Assembly: GCA_946122785.1 (NCBI GenBank)
Contig: CAMGYJ010000002.1
Span: 69,155,703 to 69,219,702, forward strand
DNA length: 64,000 nucleotides
Origin: Linum tenue
Taxonomy: Eukaryota > Streptophyta > Magnoliopsida > Malpighiales > Linaceae
Reading direction: 5' to 3'
The position numbers were made by a program, and so were the translations under genes. Numbering within the stretch: the first letter of the stretch is position 1; each line of letters opens with the position of its first letter. Under the pieces are notes generated by a model. The model had not been told where the DNA came from and did not search any database. It was given only the letters and a program-made list of their open reading frames with translations. Positions 22,452-34,200 of this stretch are shown here, one piece after another.

Positions 22452-24180
22452 ATGGAATCAGCAGCAGCATCCATGGCTGACGCTGGTACGAATCCTGCTG
22501 CATCTGGGAGAAGGGAAGGGGAAGTCAGGCGTCTTCACATCATTTACTTCCTCGCTCGTATGGGCTGCATCGAACATCCCCACCTCATTCGTGTTCATCA
22601 TCTCAATAGAAACGGCGTTTTCCTGCGAGGTAACTGATTGATATCATAATCATATCATTGGCTGATTAGAAATCGATTTAAGCACTTGATATACTATGGT
22701 ACCTGATCAGATGTGAAGAGATGGATGGGGGAGTTGCGGGGCAAAGACATGCCGGATTCGTTTTCCTGGTCTTACAAGAGGTACTGCATACAAAATGATA
22801 CAGGCCCCCTTTAGCAGCTTGCATTTCTCTTTGAAATCCTGATAAATCAACCAAGCAGCTATGATCAGATGACACTAATATCAAATATTTCATGATCAGG
22901 AGATATAAAAGTGGTTATGTCTGGCAAGATTTGATGGATGAGGATCTAATTACTCCTATATCCGACAATGAATACGTACTCAAAGGGTCAGAAATTTCTG
23001 TCGATCGTCATTTTGACGCTTGTAAAGACACCAGGATCCCCTCCTCCCCGTCCTCCTCGACATCATCGTCTCCAAGGGATAGTGACTGCACCAGTGAGCA
23101 ACAAGCACCTGATCAACATCATCCAACCACGAACAGAATGATCATCAATTCCCCCACTTCTCTTGCAACATATCCTAGCCTTTCTACCGCGTATTCATTC
23201 GAGCACTACCCTCGAGAAACCGTGCGCACAAGTGCGGCCAGTTACAATGCCCAGTCAACATCGTCATCACCTCATCCCTTGCAGTCCCCCTCGAGCTCAA
23301 GAAGGAAGAGGAGCCACAAACATTCCAATCCCATCGTTTCCAGAATTCTGCGTAAACTGACGACTTGCGAGGTCGTTGACACAGATGACACAGCTCTGGT
23401 CGTTCTGAACAAATCATCCTCTCGCACTCCGTCCAGTCGACAGAGCTCCACTTGGAAGAAACAGGTTGACATGCAATCCATATCATCTGCAACAAATCAC
23501 AAAGTTGTGACGGCTGAGACTGAATTGGAGCTGAAACTACACAGCCGTAAGCAACATGACAACAGTTCTGCTCGGTAAAGTACCTAAGCTTAATGCACAT
23601 ATGAATGATATTGTCATGTTACACGTTTGACTCGGTGCATATGAAGAGCATTTTAAATGCTCTTAATGTCATTTTATTGGTTCGGGCCAACAAAAATGGT
23701 GTGTTCGATGTGGCTCCTTCCGACTGCTGCAGGGATGACTATGAGGGAATAAAAGGGTCAACAAAGGCGCAACGACAACCAGCCAGATTTTGCAGGGATT
23801 CTGATGTTTCCGCAGCCTATAGGCCCGTTGGAGCCCCTACTTGCATGTAAGTATACATATAGGTTAGCCATGCATATAGTACTGGAAATGTCAATGGCAT
23901 TTCAACACGAATATGCATTTGTATATATAGACCCTAAGTAGAACCCTAATCACCATATCTAGTCACTTCTCAAACTATAACTAGTAACAATTATGCATGC
24001 AGGCAATGCGGGAAGTCATTCAGACCGGAGAAGCTGCACCTGCACATGATCAGATCTTGCAAGGGAACAAGACTTACGAAAAAATATGCTACGTCTCCTG
24101 TGAATCCTGACAATATAACTCGGAACTGTGAATCAATAGTGCTTGCTGCAACTTCTTTACCAGAAGTTTTCTCCAATTAA
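22452..24180 (+). CDS. SOSEKI (DUF966) polarity protein with C-terminal Zn-finger-like motif
   Basis: Five exons, 22452-22629, 22711-22780, 22900-23574, 23733-23846 and 24003-24180, join in phase to 404 aa. The N-terminal DIX-like SOSEKI domain (about residues 24-115) shows [19 protein letters not shown], then [31 protein letters not shown] and [10 protein letters not shown]. In the family this domain polymerises and localises the protein to cell corners. The middle is Ser-rich and disordered. The C terminus has [16 protein letters not shown] and then HLHM and SC, a C2HC zinc-finger-like motif seen in many family members; exon 4-5 joining rebuilds it exactly. The start was chosen because it is the first ATG after the TATA box and precedes the domain. 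Which SOK paralogue it is cannot be told. Confidence 0.93.
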
Positions 24181-26428
24181 CTAGCATATACAGAAGTTCC
24201 ATTCCACAGTTCCATGGCAGTAGTAGAAAGGTAGAGTCAGGTGAACATGTTATTGGGACAAACTACAATTTTTTTGAATTAACTACGTGATAACTGCCCA
24301 AGAGTTTACTATATAACTATGATGATTCTTTGGTACTCACTACGATTTGAAAGAACGTCCAGCTCACAGGCACTTCTACATACCAACCTGATTTCTTCTC
24401 AACTGATACTAGTTATGTCTCCAGAAACAAGCTCGTACTGGTAGCGGCACCTGAAACACGATGCGATCTGCAGGGTAAAAGCATTATTCCAATAATGTAA
24501 TGTATAACTATGCATGAAGGTAACCATGAACAACTCCCAAGTCAAACTCAATAGCTAAGACCTTCCAAAGGAAAATTTTAACCAACCTACCGAGACTGGT
24601 TCACACTAACCTAGACAAGCTACCAATTTTCGGCTGACGGATGGCTCACAAACTGAGCAAAAGGGTACTTGTAGGCTGGACCAAAACTGCCTTCCCCTAC
24701 TTTGTTTGCTGAAGAAAAGTCCCAGTTAATGAAGCTGTACAGACTTGGAAGTCACAAAGGAGGTTGCACATTGCACAAGAATATTCTTGCATTTGGTTTC
24801 GTCAGAAGTAATATTGCCTTTTCAGATACTTTGGTTCATCAACAAGTACACAGTCAACTATAGTTGGAAAAAAACTGAGCATAATTTCATGGTACCCGGC
24901 CATTCCAACAAGCCTCCAATGCGCTAGCAGCAGGATGCCATAAAATGAACATAATGAGGTTACAAGAGAAGTCTCAAAACATTTCGAATGCATACCAGAG
25001 GCAACATATATGATCTTCTGTTCTTGTACAGATCAGCAGGGTAATAAATAACTAGGCTTCTTATGAGGGATCACCATCTCCATTAACATACAAGATTACA
25101 GAGTATCCACTATGAATGATAATTAGAATGCAACTAATGTCTCATATTTCTCACTCCTAGGCAGACATTCAATGCTATAGGGAGATTACCGAATCTGCAA
25201 AAGTACTCACCATGGGTTGTTCTCCAGTCGAGTGAACAGTATGCCATATGCAAGAAGTACTCGAGGATGTAACTAATGTCTCATATTTCTCACTCCTAGG
25301 AAGACATACAATGCTATAGGCAGATTACCGAATCTGCAAAAGTACTCACCATGATTTGTTCTCAGTCGAGTGAACAGTATGCCATATGCAAGAAGTACTC
25401 GAGGATGCATGCAACTGTTTTGCTCTCCGACTAGAGCTTTGAGCATTAATAATGAGCCCCTATCTGAATCCCACATCACAACATGAAGTACATTAAAAGT
25501 TTTAAAAAGATCACCAACAATAGTTGGGAAACTCTGGACTGTGAAGATGCAGAAAACATGAAAATTTTGTGCCAAAGGAAAAACTCCACTTAGAAGCAAA
25601 ATGACCAAGCTTGTTTGCATGACCAGTAGTGCAGTACATTGGATTTACAAACCCTCCAGAACATATGCACGGAAAAATGAATTAAAATTCCAGGACTTAA
25701 ATTAAACGTCAACTAAATTGCAAAGTCAAAGCAGAACCAAACCTAGAAATTTACCAGGCAGCAACCGATCAAAAGAAGGAAGAACCAGCACCTTCAATGA
25801 TCTGGAGCAAATAGCAGTTTCATGCACCTTCCTTTTGGGGATATCAGAGAGCATCACTGTAAAACTCCCAGTTTTGTCTTTTCCGCTTGCCAGTCTTGGA
25901 ATCGAGAGAAACAAGAGCAGGTCCTTGATTGTCAGACAAACACGTTAACTGAAAATATATTGGACGAGGAGAAACTTGTGATATAAGACCGAACAAAGGA
26001 AAAGAAGCAAAACAATTGACACATTACAGGCAACAAATAATGATTTAGAATCTGAAAAATAAGGTCAGCGACGAAATAAATCATAGTCAGGTGATCACCT
26101 GGAATGCTTGACATGCAAACTTCAAATTCAAATTACTATAGAACTTCATGGAACTCTCAAGCGAGCAGCACTACAGAATGATTGATCCTCATCCTTACCG
26201 TTTACAGTTACCTTTGTAAAGCGTACCCCCAATATGTAAGCATCTAAACTTCATTCGATTCTTAACAGAAACCAAAATAATAATACAAAAATGCAACAGC
26301 ATTATCTCACAAATCAAAAACAAACTGTTCCCTGACCAACAAAATTACAATACCCAGCAGGTCAGGTGACAACATACATAGAAACTGAACCTCATAGAGA
26401 ATACATCATCTCCCACCAGCATTCACTC
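24181..26428. other. Intergenic stretch between convergent genes
   Basis: This lies between the SOSEKI 3' end and the ARGLU1-like 3' end. Besides the 139-bp tandem duplication, I see no recognisable coding sequence. Some of it is probably 3' UTR. A 115-codon minus-strand frame at 25273-25620 has no family signature. Confidence 0.5.
25132..25407. repeat. Tandem duplication, two 137-139 bp copies
   Basis: Copy 1 (25132-25270) and copy 2 (25271-25407) both begin AACTAATGTCTCATATTTC and end AAGAAGTACTCGAGGATG. They differ by only a few substitutions and short indels, so the duplication is recent. There are no terminal repeats or transposon signals. Confidence 0.9.
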
Positions 26429-29400
26429 CTATTTAGGCCCGATAGCGAATGACAACTTCGGCCTTGACTTGTTCTTACCCAACAACTTTATCTGTTTTGA
26501 ACGTTCTTCCTCCTCTTGTTGTTTCTTTCTTCTCATTGCTTCCTCCTTCTGTCTTTGCAACTCTTCTAGTTCCCTATACCTTTCCTCTTCTCTCCTCATC
26601 TGCTCCAGGGCTTCCTTCCTTAGAGCTTCTTCCACTTTCCTCTCTTTCGCTTCAACTATCCTCTCCTGCATTTCCTTCTCTTTATGTGCTCTTTCCTAGG
26701 AGTGCACACATCAGCAGGACACAACCAAGCATGTTATACGACTTCCATACATACTATTTTTAATCAAATAAAATCCACACCTATCTTCGATTAAGAATAA
26801 TTCTTTCGCATGCTAGCTATTAGTTATGCACATGTAGTACTTCTTTGCTTGAATATATGAACGTAGATTATGCATAACAAACAACACTCTCAACTTTATG
26901 TATGTGTAATTAAGCGGCAACACAAGAAATAATGGGAATCAGCCACTAGATTGGCAGACATCCTTTTTCGCAGCACCTCAAGGGTTCTGATCCCAATTCA
27001 ACAGTTATACGAGAAACACTTAAACTAATCACATGTCCTAATCATGCCACCTTCAGATCAGACAATTTTAGTAAGAGATGTGAGATATTACCAGCAATCA
27101 TTTTCCTATTATCAAAGGGTAGATATTCATGTCTATCTTGCACATCCATCACAATGAGTACCTCAATTTGTTTCGTTTCGGTAGCAACAGCTTCCTTTTC
27201 TTTCTTAAGTTGAGCAGCTACTTCATCAATTAGTGCTTTCCGTCCTTCATTTAAATGTCGTTGTAAATACTGCTTAATCTCCTCAGAGGCCAAGCTCTCC
27301 TCAACTTTCCTCTGGATAGCTTCTTCCAACCTCTTTGCTGTCTCTTCTACTACTAGCTTAACCTCTGCTTCATGTTGCTGCCTGAACATATAGAAACAAG
27401 TTAATCCAGCAAGTGGACACTCATTTAGAGCAAAGAGAGGAAACCTCCTTCAGTCCCATTTCTCATATCCCAACAAATGCTAGCCCAAAACGGTGATTGA
27501 CACTGCAAGTGCAAGCTCACTTGTGCTATTCCACTCTTCCGATCTCTGTTTTTTTCTACAAATCTACAATATAACAACTGTGAACTATAGCATACTAACC
27601 TTCAAGGTGATGACTTTTCTACAGATACGCTTATGCATCATGAAGAATTATAGCATACCTCTAACTGAAATCTGATCAAGCAATGAGTACTAAATTTTGG
27701 TGAACAATAGGTAAAGGAAGCTTCCAATTTCATCACCAAATATTACAAGTGCAAAATCTTCTTCAGAAATCCTGTGGAGAAAAAGTCATGTAACTTGCTA
27801 CAAAAGCAAGACTACTCCAAAAAATATGATATTACTTGTGATAAAACAGTAAATCTATCATTGGAAAACAGATGTCGTGAATATGTTAAAAACAATTAAG
27901 CAAAGAGAGACCCATATTCCCTTCTGTAAAACATTCATGGATTAACATAGAGTTCAATGTAGAGCCAACCGCAACACAAGAAAACTTTCAAATAGAGCCT
28001 ATAATATCCATTAAACACTACCAAAGTCTCAGTTGGAGCCGATAATATCCAAATGATTGATTTCCGGTTTACTCAACGCAAATCAAAAAAATTAATTGGG
28101 TAGTTTAACACTGTATTTTTTATCCAATTGAATCCCCGTAAAGGTTACTTAAAGTAATGAATAATTGACTTCTAATGGTTAAGGATCCATAACTACGATG
28201 ATGAATTTAATTGCCATTGAGTTTTGTCAACCAAGAAAACTCGTGTTGGCTGAATTATATGAAGCCAGTAAACAAACCGCAAAACCGTGGGTATCTGAGC
28301 CTGAATACCCGGAGGCATACCAAAGTTATGTCAAAGCACATCCTTTTACTTGTCTTTCTAGTAAAAGAAATGTGTGATGTAAGTAATTTATGGGTTATTC
28401 TTCTATACATGGCTAACACATCCATGTTAATCTTCTTTCACAGGTAAGGAAAGGAATCAATCATACAGCAGGTTGTCTTCCAGCAGAAAAAATCTCATAG
28501 TCCTCTTTCGGGACCGCTATGTTGTTGCAGTCTATTACAGTAACAATTTATGTCATTGAAGGCAATGATGAACTTCCCAAAATTACAAATGCAAGATAAA
28601 AATTTGAAAGAAACGTGACAAGTGCAGTCTAAGAAGCATTTAGGTCTAGCATATACCTTTTCCTCTCCTCATCTTCTTCTTTTCGATCCTTTTGACTGGT
28701 TATTTTCAGCTCCGTATGCCCAGGACTTGGAATAGAAGAATCACGAGTAGGAGACAAGGAGAAACTCCTGCTTCTATGCTTCTTAGGGCGCCTTGGAGTT
28801 GGTGAACGAAGTTTATTGCGTCTTTGTTTTGGAGAGCGAGACCTGCGGCGCCGTGGAGTAATAGAGCTGCTTCTCCTTCTGTACAGAACAAAGATAACAT
28901 TGAGCACCAACAGGAACTAAAGCCAAAAACTAACATTGTTAACCAAACTCTTGTTACCCCACAGTCTAGCATAAGGTAAAAAGCATATACAGTTACCTCT
29001 ATACGGTTAAGAAATATCATACTGAGCTCCACTGTTTTTCACATGAAGAAGCTCATATCACAATCGAGCAACGAAAGGATACCCATCAGCCCCATCACCT
29101 GTTCAGTTCCCACGTTTGCAATGTCCTTTTCTTTTCTCTTTTTAATACTTCTATAACATTAAACCACAGTCCAAAGCAACTTTCATGCAATGACTGCTTA
29201 GCCCCAAACATGGATGACAAGAAATACTTAGAACTACATTATAATTGGGTAAGATCACATTCATAAAATTCCAATAGAACAAATGACACAGGAAAACTGC
29301 TTATAGCATTACTGAAATGACCAGGGCACTTGAAAATCAGGAATAGGGCCAATGGAGAAAGGGAAAGCATCAAAAGAATCTGAAGAGGATGACCCCATGG

Positions 29401-30127
29401 AGAAATAGGAACATATCAGAAGCGAGTAGGAAAGAATCGCTTCTGCTTAGGAACTTGATCATATAATGCTTCTGCAATGGTTGATATGTAAACTCCACTT
29501 AGCTACAGATATTAAAATGTTTCGAGAGTAACTCATCAGCAGCATATCCATCACTCTGCAGCAAATCAAATGACCACTCCTAACATGAAAAGACGACTCC
29601 ATCCAACTTTGAATAGAGCAAATGCAGACAGGGAGCGGGGGAAACTACTTATATAAGGCCCTATATCAAAAGAATTCCTCAACCTGATAATTTGTTGTTG
29701 GAATGAATTCTCAAATTCCTGATCCGTGGACATACAACATGTCATTTGGGTAAATCGCTAATCCTAGTACTTGAAACTAAAACCTCACTGGAAAAACAGA
29801 GACCAAATATATTTTGGAAAATAAGTAATTTGGTGTTGATAAATTAATAAAGGAAGAGATTTGCACAGATTAACCCACACGAATGTATTTCCAATCCACA
29901 AAATGAATATGCAGGTCCTGAATATTTCATTCAGTTCTTCGAACATTCAAAAAGTAAAGACTGCCAGAGCATAAACGGGGTCACCTGCTGTATGAAATGG
30001 ATGAATAAGGAGATTGGCTCTTCTCCCTTCGTTTCCTTCGGCCATACCTATCGCCTGCAGGTGATGGAGACTGCCTTCTCCTGTAGAAAGGAGACCGTGA
30101 TCTTGATCGCGACAAGTCCCTCGGCAT
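26429..30127 (-). CDS. ARGLU1-like arginine/glutamate-rich splicing regulator
   Basis: Exons on the minus strand: 30127-29985, 28878-28657, 27381-27162 and 26695-26429. They join in phase to 283 aa, close to animal ARGLU1 length. Residues 1-100 are RS-rich ([18 protein letters not shown], then [18 protein letters not shown]), the kind of domain that enters spliceosomal speckles. Residues 120-270 form a charged coiled coil ([39 protein letters not shown]). The end is [15 protein letters not shown], the conserved family tail. ARGLU1 proteins are known to modulate alternative splicing and transcription. The ATG at 30127 is preceded by an acceptor (exon start 30142), implying a leader intron. Confidence 0.92.
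28879..29984 (-). other. Intron 1 of the ARGLU1-like gene
   Basis: This 1.1 kb intron separates the two RS-domain exons, with donor GTGACC and acceptor TGTACAG. Nothing else is recognisable inside. In animals ARGLU1 is autoregulated through a retained intron; whether that applies here is not visible. Confidence 0.55.
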
Positions 30128-30142
30128 ATCCTACCTCCCTAG

Positions 30143-32584
30143 CTGCATAAAATAACTTACTAAAATCTCTGGCCACAATATCACGTTTCACGCCTGGGTC
30201 TGTCAAAAAAAAAAAAGGAAAGTTCACCTTGGAGGAAGAAATTGATATACAACTGGCTCGAGATAAGCTGTACAGATGAAACAACTACCGTCTACCGGAA
30301 CGAAATTGTATAAAGAATTTGACAGAATTAGGGAGATACAGGCACGCTTGTTCAATTGGTAAAGAAACGGTTAGCCTTGCGAGCAGTACAGTGAGAAAGC
30401 AAGACAGCTATAGCCCAGTCAATCTAAACTCATCTACAAGAATTCCTAGATAAAAGAACCAATAACACTCTCTTAGTCTTCTTCCTTACAGATGATAGAT
30501 TTCTCAAAGAGAAGCCACGAGATTCATGGCACAAGTCACGCAGAACAGGTTAATAATCTTATGTGCTTTTCATGTTATGTATGTATTCTGTATGTACATT
30601 CCATCCAAGGGAGAAAGACAGAGAGAAAAAAACCTCTGTTCTGTTTGTTATATAGCCAACATATTGTCTCTGTAAGATGTGGAACTTATATGGTTGGATG
30701 CTAATGAGCAGCTTTATATATATGATGATGATTGTTATGTGGTGGATGATGATGATGATGGATGTTGACCCATACATGGACCATGGCTGCTCTCTACACA
30801 GGGTTACAAATTACCATGCTATTATGATGTGAAATTCTCCTGCTACCCACTCCCACTTCCCATCAGTAAATCACTTTCAAACAGGGCAGCCTATTTTAGG
30901 AGGTAAAGGCAAATCTAGTACTCCCTCCGTCCCTTTTGTTCTACTGTGTACATCCAAGTAGGTTAGGAAATGGGAAATCAATGGCAATGATGATTCATGA
31001 AGAGACTGTCAGTCCTTATTTGTTAGGAAGAGTGTGAATGAGCTGGCTCTTCAACCAGATTTTGGTTATGGCCTGTCTGATGTGAGGGTGGGGTCTGGAG
31101 GAAGATAGATTGACACACAAGAATCAACCTATCCTCTGCCTAATCAACCAGCAGCAGCATGTGACTCAAAAATTCCTATCTCGGATCTGGAGGAAGATAA
31201 ATTGACACACTAGTATGATGATGATTTCTTGATTTCTTCTGTCATTTCATTTAAGAAGAGAATAAACAGCAAGTACTACAGTTACGAGGCGTACCACATT
31301 CATAGTTCTTAATCGAGCTTAAACCGGAGGCTTAAATAGCTTTATGAATTCTTCCAAGTCCCAGAAGTCCAAGCTTTAAGCCCTGTGCATATAAAATCAA
31401 CTACGTATTAGTGAGAAAGAAATGACCCTTGCAGTTTTCATACATGGAAGGCAACCCAGCGACAACCCTCATCCAAAAAATCACAAGTATTCCTTGTTAA
31501 GTTCCTTGAGCCAAAAAACGCTGATTCTAATAGATTCTACCTATCTAGCTACTTCAAATCCATATGGTCCCTGTGTATTAAACAACTACTTCAAATCCAT
31601 ATGTTACACATTGGATTTGGAACACATAAAAGAGAAGGAATACCATTATGGTCCCCGAGAATTAAACAACCACTTCACATCCAAAATTTATACGCTGCAG
31701 TTCCATACTTCCCAACACAAGAATGCAATTCCAAGGAATTTTCAGATAAAGTGGTGCGAAGAACAATGTCTCAACACAGCAATAACCAGCACACTGTAGA
31801 CTCTTTGCTATACGTTTGCAATCTCCCTACCAAGTGATAAAACATAACTGAACAAAACTAAACCCATAGCACTCCGCCAAATATATCACAAATAGCTTTT
31901 TTTTCTTCTTCTCATACGCACCAGTAGGAAGACATAGATAGTAAGAATCTTGCTTAATAGGGAAAAAACCTTCAAAAATGTAAATCAGGACAACAGGTTG
32001 ATACTTTAACTCATGCATACTAGAGCAAAAAGAAAAGTGGTCTACTACCAGTATTTAACCAACATGAACAGAGAACCAGTGTATGATGTGTGACCCAAAT
32101 ACATCATTCCAAACTTACTGAAAACTATTACAGGCACATATGGAAGTATTAAGCTTTCATGGTTGTAAACTTGTAATATTCAAATGGAAGGCATAACATG
32201 ATGTAAGACTTAGATTTGATACGACTGTTGAAGAAATAATAAATTTGAGGAAGAAAGATTCCACAGATTTGATGCAATACTTAGATTTTACAAAAGCAGC
32301 CACATAGTTAAACAGACAAATCCGCGACGGTTAGTTCGTGTGCATTAACAATGTAAATGGAAATATAACATGGAGGCATTCACGCTATAGTAGTTGATCT
32401 CCTCAACCGTCAACAAGCGAATCCATAAAATCAAAGCAGTGACGAAGAGTGGCCAGAGATTGGATTCGAACTGCCAGATCAAGATAAACAAAAGCACGGG
32501 ATCGAACTGGAAGAGTCTTCGAAACTTCTGACTACAAAAGCGAAGCTCAATCTGGGGGCAGAAACTGAGACTGAGGAGACATAC
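30143..32584 (-). other. Leader intron of the ARGLU1-like gene
   Basis: Inferred intron of 2442 bp between a 5' UTR exon (donor GATCTTG|GTATGT at 32585/32584) and the exon carrying the ATG (acceptor TTATGCAG at 30143). It has no coding content. Long first introns in leaders often carry enhancer activity in plants, but that is general knowledge, not seen here. Confidence 0.5.
30919..30945. repeat. Stowaway-like MITE end remnant
   Basis: TACTCCCTCCGTCCC is the classic terminal sequence of Stowaway (Tc1/mariner-type) MITEs. No inverted partner was found nearby, so only one end survives. It lies inside the ARGLU1-like leader intron. Confidence 0.35.
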
Positions 32585-32740
32585 CAAGATCTTCGACGAA
32601 CAGCTTCGTCTCCAACGCCTCGTTGCCGACGAGGAAGGAAATCTGGCGGCGTCCTTAAGCTCGGAACCGGACGGCGGCCGCCGAGAGACGGTCGAGATTT
32701 TAGGGTGAAACTTGGAATTTCTTTTTCAGTCGATAAGAAA
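32585..32740 (-). other. 5' UTR exon of the ARGLU1-like gene
   Basis: GC-richer block read on the minus strand, ending GAAGATCTTG before a strong GTATGT donor. It contains no ATG, as expected for a leader. The start is approximate; the transcription start is not defined. Confidence 0.5.
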
Positions 32741-32835
32741 ATGGAGAACAGGTTTGCGCTGTTCGTGAATTTTTACAGGGGTCAGGGTGCGGCTGCGCGG
32801 GTCATTTGTTTAGGGTTTTGACCCGACCCTTACCT

Positions 32836-33334
32836 TAGTGGGCATTCGGTCGGTTCGGTTCAAATCGAATGAAAATTATGCATACCGGGTCCGAATTTTA
32901 TCAAACCTCAAACCGAATTCGAACCGAATTATAATTCGGTTCGGTTCGGTTTTTCATACAAAACCGAAATAGTGAAGTTAGCTTGTATCTTCTCTTATTT
33001 AAATTATTTTTCACCCCTAATGTAAACTATAAATATGCATCATCAATGATAAAATCAAACATTTCAACACATAAGTCATAAAACACTAACATGATTCAAA
33101 TATTTAAGTCTCATAATAAGTAGAAACATAAAAAACCACCATTTAGAGCTTGCAATTATAATAATTCGATTTTTCGATTCGGAATTCGGTTCGGTCGAAA
33201 GGACCCTGATTTCCGAAATATGCCCTTTTCTCTTCCGAATTCCGAACCGAATAACATTAATTCGGTTTCGATTCGGTTTATATTTGGTTCGGGTAGGTTC
33301 GGTTCGGTTTTACCGAACCGTATGCCCACCCCTA
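32836..33334. mobile_element. Non-autonomous hAT element with near-perfect TSD
   Basis: The right end TGCCCACCCCTA (33323-33334) and left end TAG-TGGGCATTCGG (32836 on) are inverted copies, the left one lacking three bases. The 499-bp interior is made of TTCGGTTCGG and CCGAACCGAA words at both ends around an AT-rich core. Flanks CCTTACCT (32828-32835) and CCTTACAT (33335-33342) agree at 7 of 8 positions. No transposase is present. Confidence 0.88.
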
Positions 33335-33342
33335 CCTTACAT

Positions 33343-34200
33343 GGTATAATTTGACTTTATAAAGTTGTCAAACCGGTTTGGAAAAGTTTTTTATTATCTC
33401 TAGTGATAAACAAAACATATAACTGGTGGGATTGCTTAGGCACAATCTAGCTTTTAGCAAATAACATACAAAAGTTGGCTTCAGCTTGTCCCTTCTATTT
33501 ACATCGTTTTTATTAGTTTAATTTAATGGGCCTTTATAGCTCATGGTTCCCTATTGGAGGGAGCTCTATAGTTTTCTAGTTTTGTAGACTTGCAATGGGC
33601 CTTCATAGCTTCAGCTCGGTGGTGACGGCCGTAACTTCGTTGCTATTCTGTTGTTGTTGGTTTTGTAATTATGTGTTCTTGGAATAATAATTACTGAAGT
33701 GAGATATTTTGTCTGAGAAATGTGAAGAAATAACACAACAAAAGCAACAAACAGAAAAACAACCCCGTTCCCCTTGCACACGCAACTCTGAGGCCTACAA
33801 CAGCCAGACTCCAAAAGCAAACGACGAGAAATAGGACATTGGCGGTCTGGCATCGCCACCGCCTTTTCGCTGCATAACCGAAAGCCGCAGATGATCCTTG
33901 CGTGCAGTTTTCTCCTCCATCTCACTCTGGCAAGGCATAATCAAATTTCCCAATAAACACACAAATGTGGCCTCAAATTAAGATGTTGCAACCATCCATC
34001 ACGCCTCTACTGAATCCTTATCTTGCTCACTTCTGTTGATTTACAATGGCTAGACTAGTTGCACTTTCCCCTCTTCTGCTCACCTACCTGAACCTAGAAG
34101 AAAGTTGCCCCGCTTCTGATTGTTTTATAGCTAGAAATGCGATACCGATCCAACGGTATTTTTTGGTCATTCACTGGTTGGGGCTCGGATTCACTATTAA
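33343..34200. other. Spacer between CTR9 and ARGLU1-like genes
   Basis: AT-rich spacer and probable CTR9 3' UTR near the right. A 104-codon minus-strand frame (33611-33925) has no recognisable domain and is treated as chance. Confidence 0.5.

Noticed and set aside
25273..25620. 115-codon minus-strand frame over the tandem duplication
   Set aside because: It is hydrophobic without a clear signal or domain, and depends partly on a recent duplication.
33611..33925. 104-codon minus-strand frame near the CTR9 3' end
   Set aside because: Composition shows no domain or conserved motif, and there is no splice or promoter context.
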